In this document: piece by piece, positions 11,366 to 20,971 of the stretch
Numbering within the stretch: position 1 is the stretch's first letter
Layout: each line of letters opens with the position of its first letter
DNA from: Ulota crispa
Lineage: Eukaryota; Streptophyta; Bryopsida; Orthotrichales; Orthotrichaceae
DNA: 64,000 nucleotides
Direction of reading: 5' to 3'
NCBI GenBank assembly: GCA_963920765.1
Contig: OY987244.1
Span: 8,000,501-8,064,500 of the forward strand
Program-made: the position numbers and the translations under genes
The notes under the pieces: generated by a model
Database searches by the model: none
What the model saw: the letters and a program-made list of their open reading frames with translations, nothing else
What the model was told of the DNA's origin: nothing

Positions 11366-13234
11366 TTAACCCCTAAAAAAATCTATTGTCCTTTCAAGGG
11401 ATAAATGAGATTTTGGGAAGGTGCCTATGGCCTCAATTTTTGTCTTGATTTTTTGAAACCTTTTTTGAAGATAGAAAAACATATTAGCTTTTGGGGAATT
11501 TTTTTTTTATTCCAATCTATACGTGTGAGCAAAAGTTATGCTCAAATATGCACAAATTTGGAGAGTTTGGGCAACAATTTTTTTTACAAAAACTTGAATT
11601 TTTTAAAATTTGTTTTTCTCATAGATGATATCTTTGTTTACATCTTAAGCTTTGATTCATTCCATTTGGACTAGTATGAGAAAGCTATGGACAATCTTGT
11701 TTTTTGGGCAATTTAAGCATCTTCTTGAAAAAATAACTTATAAACTTCATTTTTGAATGCAAGTTTAACATTTTTTCAAAAAAAATTGTTGGAAAGGGTG
11801 AAGTTTGCTTGCTAGAATAATCTCACCATTATGATTATTGAGTTTCAATTCCATTGCAGGGTTATTAGCCATTTAAGTTTTTGTTCAATCTCATACCTTC
11901 TTTTACTTGATGTTTTTTGTAAGAATGAAAATTAAGCATTTTTTGTTAAAATTTTTTCCCAAAGATTCTCAATTTAGTTTTCCACTATAAAGATTTAAAC
12001 CTCCAAACTTTGTGGTGCAAAAATTTGAAGTTAAAAAAGTTCAAAGTTAAATAATCTAGTCAAGCAAGGTGCAAAAAGTGTGTTTTTTACACTTTAAATG
12101 CAAACATCTTGTAATATGTGTGGATAAAAACTTTGAATGTTTTCTTACACATCCTTATCCCCTAAAGGCCCAAGCAGTTTTCTGTAGTGAAAGTCATTGT
12201 TAACTGCCATTTTGGGGGGAATGAGTAGAAAAGTAGGAAATAAAGTTTGTTTTGCAAATCCAACCGTAGGATCTTGCCTTAGACTAGAAGAGGTACTTGT
12301 GGGGAAAAACAAGGTCATTCTAGATGGAGAGGAGGGAGATATTTACATCTAAAGTGAAAAAAAAGAGGTTTTATTTTGTGGGGTTTAAGATCTATCAGAA
12401 GCCTTTGTCCACACTTACATGAAAAAAAAAACTCTACACAAAGTTGAGGTTTATTTTTTCCATGTAGCAAACCAAGTTTGGTATGTGTGGGAGAATTTTC
12501 AAATCAATTGGAACTATACAACACATGCAGGAAAATAGTAAGTAAAACGAAGTAGAGAATGAGTCAAATCACTAAATTGTTAAGAATTTAATTATTAAAA
12601 TGAAAAATGAAAGTCCCAACGGTTATGATGTTGTGATAAACAATCTACTTCCTTAGGTTTAGTTTTTTTTTCCAAAATATTAAAAATTGTGGAAAATAAA
12701 GGACTTCAAAGTTTATTTTAGAATAGAGAATCCATAACTGCCCACAAACTAAAACATCTCATAACTTTCATCTCATTGATTGAAGTTGAATGATTCAAAG
12801 CTTCCCACATATGAAAAAAATCTAAAGAACCAATTTCAGATTTCTATTTTTAGAAAATACAAATTTTTAAGAAGTTTTTGGGCTGTCCAAATTGCCCTCC
12901 CTCCCCCGGGCAGCAGAAATTCTTGCATAATTTCTTCGTCAAATGTTAGAATGACAAAAAAATTAGATTCCTCCGTGGGTCTTGGAATTCCCCACTTTTA
13001 ATAAAAGTTTAAAAAAATCACAAAAACTAAATTACCTATAAGTACATGCTTGAAATCTCAATTGTCCCCCCAGGGACAGCTGGGCCTTTAGGGGTTATAC
13101 TAGTATAGTACAAAATCCTATGGTTAGATAATTATGCAAAAGTACAAATTGCCAAACTTTTTTACTCTTTGTCATAGAAATGGCAGTTTTGAGTGTTTTT
13201 GACAAAATAAAAGCCGCGATCCTTTTAGAGTTAA
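11366..13234. mobile_element. TTAA-flanked piggyBac-like element, split by a nested copy
   Basis: The outer element begins TTAACCCCTAAAAAAATC (TTAA at 11366-11369) and ends CCGCGATCCTTTTAGAGTTAA (TTAA at 13231-13234). Its right subterminal block, TGGCAGTTTTGAGTGTTTTT, matches the right end of the element at 29287-30245 (TGGCAATTTTGAGTGATTTT). A second complete element (12155-13098) sits inside it. Without that insert the outer copy is about 925 bp, like its relatives. Positions 11366-12154 match the partial element at 1-797 in reverse. No transposase reading frame is present. Confidence 0.75.
12155..13098. mobile_element. Nested TTAA-type element, flanked by TTAT on both sides
   Basis: The left end is TTATCCCCTAAAGGCCCAAG (TTAT at 12155-12158) and the right end is GGGCCTTTAGGGGTTAT (TTAT at 13095-13098). 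The flanking tetranucleotide is the same variant, TTAT, at both ends. Internally it matches the element at 34177-34777 over long stretches, for example TTAGACTAGAAGAGGTACTT and GGAGAGGAGGGAGATATTTA. At 944 bp it appears fuller than that copy. It is non-coding. Confidence 0.78.
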
Positions 13235-14229
13235 TCCATCTGTCAACTTAACGACTTAGTGCTGAAAATTAACATAGTCTCGCTCTATGTGAATGTATGC
13301 TGACCGTTCCAATTGGAATGGTAGTCGTGAGTCTTGACCACTGTCGTTCGGTCATGAGACTTCGTCTCTACCACGGTCATGGGGGTTACCCAACACTCTT
13401 TCAAGCACTACTGTAGTAGCGCGCCACCGGTACCGGGCCTCAACCCAAGTACGTTGGATCTAGAAACAATCGTGTCTTTTCTACGGATCTGAAAAGGTGG
13501 TCTGCAATAAATGCTGTCCGCGGCAGGATCATTTCCCCTGCATATCGGCGATCAGCGATCATTTGCAAGGCCTTCACTTCTGCCATTCAAAATCGAGAAG
13601 CAGATGTAACTTTGCATATAAATTTTCCATCGATTCATAAAGGTCGGTACATTTGTTATGTCAAGGTTGATGCTTCCGATCACAGTTCTTTTGCTGCTAC
13701 TTGTCATGTTTTCTTTGACACAGAAACGATTGAATAGTTGGTTCAACAGTCAATCAATCAATTACCGAGACAACCAGGCTGGAATGTAGGATATTTGCGT
13801 TGTGAGTCTTGTTGAGGTGCCTGGGGTTCAGTGATTTGAGCTACTTATTTCACCCTCGCAAAGAGTCTTGAGTCGAGGATCCACATCCTGAATGATATTC
13901 TAGATTTTAGGGTTTGGAAGATAATATCACATGTTAAGGGTCTAGCTAGTAGCGGCAATATGGGTATCTCCTTACTACGAGATTAGCAGTCTTTCGAATC
14001 AAGGCTAAAGGCGGACATACTAATGCCGAGTTGAAAGCCCTAATTCAAGTCTATTTGCAGATTTGAGATTGACTTGGTCTTAAATAGTGCACACATTTGG
14101 AAGCTGAACGGTGGGTATGTCGTTACTATGGGATTAGTAGTGTTTGAATTAGGGCTAGAGAGGCGATTTAAAAGATCCTTTTTGAGTTTTTTTTGCAGGT
14201 TTGGATTATCTTAGCAACTCAGAGCCTCA
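13235..14229 (+). promoter_or_regulatory. Upstream region and leader of the DRT102-like gene
   Basis: There is a strong splice acceptor at 14198 (GAGTTTTTTTTGCAG|GTTTGG) with no start codon before it. This suggests a leader intron ending there, with the last 5' UTR piece at 14199-14229. A diverged direct repeat of about 54 bp lies at 13957-14010 and 14112-14166 (GGGTATCTCCTTACTACGAG and GGGTATGTCGTTACTATGGG). The repeats fall in the proposed leader intron or promoter. No TATA box or named motif can be assigned with confidence. Confidence 0.45.
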
Positions 14230-17037
14230 ATGGCGGAGGAGGCACAAGGACGAGTAGTGGCGGGAGCGGATGGGTTCGGATCCGACTTGAAGGACACCCT
14301 TGTTGCATATCTGAAGGAAAAGGGCATCGAGGTGGAGGATTTGGGAGTGGACAAGTACTACTCCATTGCAGTGAAAGTGGCCTCGGAGCTGGCGAAGGAG
14401 AAGAAAGCTTCCCTTCAAGGGCAGCCTCTCTCACGAGGCTTGTTGGTGTGTGGAACGGGTGTGGGCGTGAGCATCTTTGCCAACAAGTTCGGGGGCGTGT
14501 ATGCGGCGCCTTGCAACTCTGTCGACGAGGCTTTGAATGCTCGGTCCATCAACAACACCAATGTGCTCACACTCGGAGCTAAGGTCTTCTCCGCTCCTGG
14601 TGTCTGTCAATGTTGTGATTGTTACTTCCTGCAACTTGGCATTAGCCCTACTTGTACTTTATGACCTATATTATGTTTGTGAACATGAGCATTATGTTTG
14701 TGAACATGAAACACCATATTAGGTGAATTGGAAAAAACGGAGGGACTATTTTGTACTCCACCTTAATCTTACATACAGTAAATGTAGGCATAGCTATAGC
14801 TCAAAGTTGTAATTGTTTGAAATTCTTGGAGGCAATCACTGAGACTTCACTATTATACAAGAAAGTGCACGCTTGTTTTTTTTTGGTAATATGCTAAATT
14901 GTACATAATGGCCGAAATAGTGAAAGTCCCGTAATGTACTGTTTCTCCCAATTGACCTAATATGGTGTTAATTGAGCATTATGTTTGTGAACATGAGGAT
15001 TATGCCTTGTGAACATGAGCATTACGTTTTGCAGGACCGTTTGGTCGAGGTACATAGCAAAGAGACCGATCCTTCAAACTGTTGTGTTCATTTTCGCAAC
15101 TTTTCTAGTTGCCCATGCTTACAGAGACGGCAAAGTATGTTGTAATCGAGTGATTACGGTGTTGATGTTAAGATTGCGTCTGCGGAAGAGGGAAAGAAGA
15201 TCTTGGACGCATGGCTGGAAACGCCATTCAAAGCACCGTGCCCTGCAAGCGATGGATGCGCTTGGAATAGCGAAATTGACCAGTTCCTGGATGCATCTCT
15301 TCAAGAAATGGAGAGGATCTCTCAGGCAGCGCTAGAGAATGCTGAAGTCCCAGTTGCAAGCTCGGCATCCCTCAAGAAGGACGTAGGTGTGGTGGAGAAA
15401 CCCTCGCCGTCGCCCCGGTCCCCCATCGACCTTCTCAACAGTTTACTTCATAACATTGCTGTTGCACCTTCCAGTGACCACACACTCAGTAAGTCATTTT
15501 GCATTCTAATATGTCTTATTTGGTGGCACTTGGATCTCACTTTCTCACTGTCGTAGATCCCTCATTAGCTGTGGTAGTAACATACGGATTTGCAGCTTTC
15601 TTTGTGATTGTATCATGGATCTCACATTTGCTGCACCAAGGTGAAGTTTTAAAGTTATAAATCTAGGCAAAGGTGCTCGCATGTTTTCGATTCCATCATT
15701 TTATGGTAATTCCAAGCATGGTAAAGATTGGAATGCTCTAGTGTGCTGTTATGGTGAATCTGGCAGGTTCAGTCCCACACTCTGAAGCAAGAGCCGGTGT
15801 GGGACTAGGCCTCACAGCCATTCATGCACAAGTTTCAGGCCCTGATAAATCTAGAGCCGGCGTGGGAGAAGGCCTCCTGTCTATCCACGCACCAATCAGT
15901 TCACAACTGTCTACTGCACTCTCTACATCGGATTTTGAGCTGCCCGAGCTGACAGCAGTCAGTGAGCAAGAGCCATCACAAAGCTTTGAAGAAAGTAAGT
16001 TCTATAAACCATTGCACCCGTCATCGTTATACAGGCCTGGACGTATCATTCCTCTCGTTTTTATGGCCCTACCCGCACCTACCAAGTACAGTGATTTAGC
16101 TAACTGCTGCTACTTGGTTGGTGCTGGTGGATTTAGCACTTCAAACCATTGGTACAAGCGCAATCTAAAATTGGAGAGTTGGCACCAATTGGCCATCTGA
16201 CACACAACTTGTGCAACATGGACATTTAGTAACTAGGTTATTAATAGGTAAGTGTCTCATTTAGTTGGGTTTTCTTGAAACCATTTGGAAAGCTTTGAGC
16301 GTAAGATAACTACACCTAATTGTTACACCTACCTACATGCGCCACTTCAAATTCCTGCACCTTGAGTAGATGTTGCTTTTAAGAATGTACCGTACCTCAA
16401 CCTCAGAACTTTTGGCTGGCTAGTTCGGATCATTTACAAGTATAGCTTTGAACTCTTTCTGAATTTGCACATGGTTTCCAAATATTGCATAGTCTGGTGC
16501 GTTGGAATCGTCTTCTATTTGTCAACAAGAAAAATTAAAGATCTGGCCATTCTGACAACAGAAAGTATGCAATTAGACCTGATGTCCTGGTTGGTGACAG
16601 GAGCGGATGAAGAAGGGAAGGCGGGGAAGCACGGATGCGCAATATGTGCGCTGGCCAGTGGGCGAGAGTTCGAGGAGGTGAGTATCATGCCAGGCGGGTC
16701 ATGGAGAATTGTGCGTGACGACCCCACATCGGCTGTGGTGAGGTTCAAAGCAGGGAGCGTGGAGCCAGCGCATCATCACACATTCGGTCACGACTTGATC
16801 GTCACGTCTGGAAAGAAGACGGTGTGGAACTTGACCACCAAGGAGAAGTTCCACCTTCTGTCTGGCGACTTCCTGTACACACCTGCTGGGGACATACACC
16901 GCGTCCAGTACCATGACGATACCGAGTTCTTCATCAAGTGGGATGGTCATTGGGACATCTTGCTCGACGAAGACCTTGAAACTGCAAACGCTGCTTTATC
17001 TACCGACCCTGCGAGCTCGTCATACAAACCCTCTTAG
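14230..17037 (+). CDS. DRT102: DRT102-like protein: RpiB/LacA/LacB domain fused to a C-terminal cupin, 4 exons
   Basis: The N-terminal domain belongs to the RpiB/LacAB sugar-phosphate isomerase family and the C-terminal domain is a cupin. This is the plant arrangement named for the Arabidopsis DNA-damage-repair/toleration protein DRT102; its exact reaction in plants is not settled. Exons are 14230-14583, 15173-15488, 15767-15994 and 16601-17037, phases consistent, 444 aa. The isomerase part shows GLLVCGTGVGVSIFANKFGG with the family's cysteine, then SINNTNVLTLGAK. Exon 2 has AWLETPFKAPCPA, typical of DRT102. The cupin has the metal-binding cluster PAHHHTFGHD, TPAGDIHRVQYH and FIKWDGHWDIFL-like WDGHWDILLDEDLETA. 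Introns 2 and 3 use A|GTAAGT donors. Intron 1 could instead use 14602/15192, which gives a linker of the same length. Exon 4 could start at 16562, adding 13 aa. The protein is much longer than the roughly 300-aa Arabidopsis form because the inter-domain linker is expanded and partly duplicated. The stop codon TAG overlaps a transposon edge. Confidence 0.92.
14687..15020. repeat. Intron 1 minisatellite, about 22-bp unit
   Basis: The unit GAGCATTATGTTTGTGAACAT is repeated imperfectly: about twice on the left (14687-14708) and about three times on the right (about 14974-15020, including AGGATTATGCCTTGTGAACAT). The array is separated by the TIR element at 14710-14969. The same motif on both sides suggests that the element landed inside an existing tandem array. 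It lies wholly within the first intron of the DRT102-like gene. Confidence 0.7.
14710..14969. mobile_element. MITE in DRT102 intron 1 (ACACCATATT family)
   Basis: TIRs: left AACACCATATTAGGTGAATT (14710-), right reverse complement AACACCATATTAGGTCAATT (ending 14969). Weaker pairing continues inward for about 20 more bases. At 260 bp it is non-coding. Relatives with the same start lie at 56898-57154 and 58644-58764. The TSD cannot be read with certainty because the target was itself repetitive. Confidence 0.75.
15790..15900 (+). repeat. In-frame duplication within the DRT102-like coding sequence
   Basis: Two copies of a 16-residue motif, RAGVGLGLTAIHAQVS (15790-15837) and RAGVGEGLLSIHAPIS (15853-15900), are spaced 63 bp apart. 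They are in frame and in the same exon. The DNA copies differ at many third positions, so the duplication is not recent and has probably been under protein-level constraint. It lies in the linker between the RpiB and cupin domains. Confidence 0.85.
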
Positions 17038-17328
17038 AGCATCTCCACCGCGGACGCAAGCACACACGCAACCGTGATTGTTGCGAGAGCAAGCAACAAC
17101 GCTACTTCGCTCCGTGCACGCCAGAGTTCCGTCCACACAACAGCTAACGCAGAAGACTATTCCCTTTCATTTCCGTCTACGCAACAGCTAACGCGGAAGA
17201 CTATTCCCTTTCATTTTGCGCAGGGGTTTGCCAATTGTTTGCGCCTCAGTGATTGCCTAGTGGTTGCCGGGTGGTAATGCGTGAGCTGCGTTTGAGTTCC
17301 TGGTTACGTCTACGGGGTAAAGATGCTC
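17037..17328. mobile_element. Tourist/PIF-like MITE at the DRT102 stop codon
   Basis: TIRs: left GAGCATCTCCACCGCGGACG, right (reverse complement) GAGCATCTTTACCCCGTAGA. The 3-bp target duplication TTA is at 17034-17036 and 17329-17331. Internally it has a tandem duplication of about 39 bp (AGCTAACGC-GAAGACTATT at about 17142 and 17181). It carries the CAC/ACGC-rich interior common in such elements. The first base of the MITE is the G of the host stop codon TAG. Copies of the same family lie at 28534-28928 and 52182-52543. Confidence 0.87.
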
Positions 17329-17331
17329 TTA

Positions 17332-17983
17332 ATACCAGCATCTGCTTCCAAATCTCTTGTGTGTTGTATCATGTGTAGATTTTTGGTATACCTTGGTAAT
17401 GTTTCCACGCAGCCTATTCTTTTAGAGCAGCTGCAGGACGAGCTCCTTCAACAGGACTCAACCTAGGTCTTAGATGGAATTCCAGCATTTCCATTCTGGT
17501 AGTTTTGGACCAATTTCATGTGCACTTCCAACCACGCTGGTATCGGACAACAACTAGTCAACATGTTCGCAGAGGCCAACGGGCTCGGAGTGTTAGTTGG
17601 TATTGGTTCTATAGGCCACTTTTGCAGAAAAGTTCGTTGTGTTTGGAGTGGTGAGGTAACTCAAGTGGAGGCCAACAAACTTGAGAATTTTCTTGTTATT
17701 TTATATTTTTGTGCCAACCAAGTGGACTTCGCAATGCAAACAAGCTGACCTATTGCATGTTACTTAGTCTCATTGCCACGCATCTACCAGTCATGTTTAG
17801 CTTGAAATCATCCTTGCTTCATAAAATTATGTTTATTAGTTTGGAGTCTGATGGAACCACCATAACACTTTACCGTTCACATCTGCTGCATTGTGGTTGG
17901 CAGATCTTATATTTGGCCATGATATCGGGTAGTTGGCTTATTGGTTTGAACTTGAAAGAAAGATGTTAGGGACATGTAGCCTC
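17332..17983. other. 3' flank of the DRT102-like gene, nothing else recognised
   Basis: This stretch follows the MITE and would have been the original 3' UTR and spacer. Short open frames at about 17518-17970 have no recognisable features. Confidence 0.4.
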
Positions 17984-17992
17984 TTCTTGAAA

Positions 17993-18294
17993 GGGAAAAT
18001 TTCATGGATACCCCTGAAGTTTGCCATATTTTCATAGATACCCCTCTTTTTTCAGAAATTTCACAAATACCCTTGGACCAAAATTTTCAGGTTTTGTTGT
18101 GCATGTCACTTCCTTCTCCCTTTCTGTGCACACTACTTTCTTGTTATGCATGCGCATGAAAGAAGAAGCTAAGTGGCATGCACAACAAAACAAACACCTG
18201 AAAATTATGGTCCAAGGGTATTTGTAAAATTTCTGAAAAAGAGGGGTATCTATGAAAATATGGCAAACTTCAGGGGTATCCATGAAATTTTCCC
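17993..18294. mobile_element. Mutator-type MITE, near-perfect foldback
   Basis: Left end GGGAAAATTTCATGGATACC; the right end is its exact inverse. The arms pair over roughly 120 bp, including TTTGCCATATTTTCATAGAT and CACAAATACCCTTGGACC-type blocks. The 9-bp flanks TTCTTGAAA (17984-17992) and TTCTTTAAA (18295-18303) differ at one position. It is a sister of 4525-4803 with better-kept arms. It lies between the DRT102-like gene and the next gene. Confidence 0.88.
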
Positions 18295-18303
18295 TTCTTT
18301 AAA

Positions 18304-18576
18304 TTAGCAAGTAGACTGGGAATGTTTGCAGCGTCTTTCAAGCAACTCTCTGCTGGAGAAACCCAACCCAAAAAGTAAAAGTATCTAAAGTGGCTTTTGA
18401 AAAGGTAAAAAACAAAAGGATGGGCCACTGAGGAATGAAGCTGCAGTGGCTGCACTTGTCAATCTCCCCATCTTCTTTCGCGGCGTGTGCGTCTCGCTCA
18501 TCGGGGGTCACCTCCTCACCGCGTCAGCTGCTCACAACTCTCATTGACTCAATTTTTTTCGCATACGCCTGTCGTC
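18304..18576 (+). promoter_or_regulatory. Upstream region of the small plastid-protein gene
   Basis: A short intergenic space with GATGGGCCACTG at about 18419, which contains TGGGCC, the core of the plant site II element often found before genes for organelle proteins. Assigning it a role is inference. The MULE MITE forms the upstream border. Confidence 0.35.
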
Positions 18577-20530
18577 ATGGCGTTGCCAATTGCAGCAATG
18601 CAGTTGTGGAGCACTGCCGCAGCAGCAGCAGCAGCTCCAGCCGTTCGGCACTCGAGCTTGAATGACAGCGGCCCCTCCTTCTCGGCTCCGGCAGCAGTGC
18701 GCTCAACCTCCTCAGGTTTGTGAGGTTTGTGAGACGCCTGTGAATGCTCGGATTGATTGATTGATTGATTCAATTTGGTTGTATCTTTAGTAACCATAGC
18801 CAAGGTCCGTCCAAGTGGCACTCTGGCACGACATTGGGCCGCATCAGAATTCTAAATTGCCACCATTTCAACAATTGAATTGTTCATTTTGGGTCATTTT
18901 AGGTTATTTTTGGGTCATTTTTGGGTTATTCTTTTTACACCACGAATCCTTGGTGAAGACTGGTTGCGCGTGAGGCGATGAGATGTTGACAGAGGAGCGA
19001 GTGAGTCGTGTGGCAGAGAACGGGAGGGGGAGGAGGGGGTCGTCAGTGAGGACGGGAGTGGGAGGCGGAGGCAGCGGTGCACCTGGGTCGTTTCTGACGA
19101 TGGAAGAAGCCGGCCTTGTCGAAATGGCCAACATCGACATGCACGAGAAATTCTTGTGTCGCCTCACGGTACGCCATCTTCCCACACCCACATATCTCTT
19201 TTTAGGGCAACCAGGAATTTGAAAAGCCTGATATGTGCTGAATTCCACGCAGTCGTTCCATTGCTCGCTTTCAAGCACTGCAAATGTGTTTCTGCAATGA
19301 CCTAAAATAGAGTTTGCCAGTGATGGACAAGTGGATGCCTCTGGCTTGTAAGGTCTTGCACAACTGCGTAGTTTATCAACATTGCTGTGTTAGTTTTCAG
19401 CACAATTTGCATTTTGAACTTCACAACTGGTCAAAATGTCATCCTTCGATTCTGAAAACTTTGGAAAAAAAAGACCTTTTTATTAAATTTGAGTGTTCTC
19501 AAGGAGCTCAAACATCCAGGAATTTTATTTGCTTTTATAGTTTGGGTATCGTTCTGCTTCAAACTTTGCTGAATGCTCTACCAAACCGACCCATGTGTGT
19601 AGGGAATGCCAGCCTGTTTGATTGTAAAAGAGGATAGAGTACAAATGGGTGTAAACTGTTGAGTGCGAGATGTTACGAACTCGAAAGAGGCTCAAAGCTC
19701 TTCCTAGCTTGTTTTAAACCAAACATGACTTACATGATAAACTTTAACAAGCTTTTGTAGAGCAGAAGCATGACACTGGATCTAGTAGGCTAGTTTGCTT
19801 CATCCTTAACCGTTGAGCATTTTCCCTCATTTCTGAGGGTCATTATTGTTCTCTCCTTTTTCATATTTCTACAAAACTGCTTTAAATAAAGAGACTATGC
19901 CAAAATGAAGTAAAAAAATACTTGGTCTTGATTATTGAATCCTAAGTTTTAGTTTTTTTCTAGACAAGATAAATCCAACATTACATCATTTTGAATAACA
20001 TACATAAAAACATGCATTTGACATGCTTGGATTAGAATGAGAATCCATCATAATGAAACCGCACCCTCATGGATTTATGGACAACCAAATATCTGTGGAC
20101 CTTTCAAAAGCTGCATTTTCTTAATGCTCACATCTTATCGAATTCTACTCATTGTTATGATTTAACCACAACGACAGGAACTTGACAGAGGTCCCTGGAC
20201 TAGAATAATCATCACAAGGCAATAAATTCGAATTGTGTGACTTCGAATATATCTGAGAATCAGGCGTTAATGTCGAAACTAATGAAAGCAATCCATCCCA
20301 GGAAACTTGTGTGTTTTGCATAATCAAGACATGGCAGAGGCTAATTGCTCTGCCGCTTTTGCTTGCAGATCTCATCCTTGAATTTGCTGAGAGTGATCTC
20401 AGAGCAAGAAGGCGTGCCCATTGAAGAGCTCAACGCCGGCAGAGTGTGCGACTGGTTCCAGAAAGACAAGGTAAAGCGAGAGTCCGACATGGAGACCGCC
20501 ACTTTGAAATGGGAGAGCAACGACTGGTAA
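18577..20530 (+). CDS. Small predicted plastid protein of unknown function, 3 exons
   Basis: I do not recognise the family. Proposed exons are 18577-18715, 18993-19168 and 20369-20530, in agreeing phases, for 158 aa. Residues 1-46 start MALPIAAMQLWSTAAAAAAA and are rich in Ala, Ser, Pro and Arg with few acidic residues, as in a chloroplast transit peptide. A Gly/Arg-rich stretch (about 55-80) follows, then a compact C-terminal part. That part runs MEEAGLVEMANIDMHEKFLC, RLTISSLNLLRVISEQEGVP, IEELNAGRVCDWFQKDKVKR and ends in a short acidic, Trp-containing tail. The two exons join exactly inside RLT|ISSLN, with donor ACG|GTACGC and acceptor CTTTTGCTTGCAG, and the joined block reads like a conserved soluble domain. 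A shorter model could start at the ATG at 18983 without the first exon. The first intron acceptor (GTTGACAG) has a poor pyrimidine tract, so the transit-peptide exon is the less certain part. Confidence 0.66.
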
Positions 20531-20900
20531 TGCCGCTTCTCACAACCAAATTTTCCCTGCAATACCTCATCTCTGGATCCCAAGCTCGCGCTGCGTCTCC
20601 GAGGATGACGAACCACGGAGCTGGTGAGCAACGCCGGGTTACTCATACCCGTGCTTGGGATTGCCCTGCGCAGCTGCTCCTGCCGATGACTCTGTCGTCA
20701 GTCACATTTTCTCAGTCACATTCACCTTTTAGAGAAGCCGAGGTTTTTGCCTTTGTGAGTGGGGTCATGGCTCCCTGGAATCTGTGTCTTTGAAGTCTCT
20801 TGCATCTTTCGAGCTGGCTGAGATTTGGTAGAGTGTATACATGCGGCTATTTTGCACATATGGCGTTCTTTTAATGTACATTCTCAATGTCTGCTTCGAT
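20531..20900 (+). other. 3' flank of the small plastid-protein gene
   Basis: Probable 3' UTR and spacer. The composition is still moderately GC-rich to about 20800. No further exon could be supported. Confidence 0.35.
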
Positions 20901-20971
20901 GTCTTCTCTTTTTCTTTCTTTCTTTCTTTCCCTTGCTCTTTCTCTTGCTCTTTCTCTTTCTCTTTCTCTTT
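20901..20971. repeat. Polypyrimidine microsatellite (TTTC/CTTTCT)
   Basis: An uninterrupted C/T run built from TTTC and TCTTTC units. It gives long artificial open frames rich in Ser/Leu or Lys/Glu on the two strands. Confidence 0.9.
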
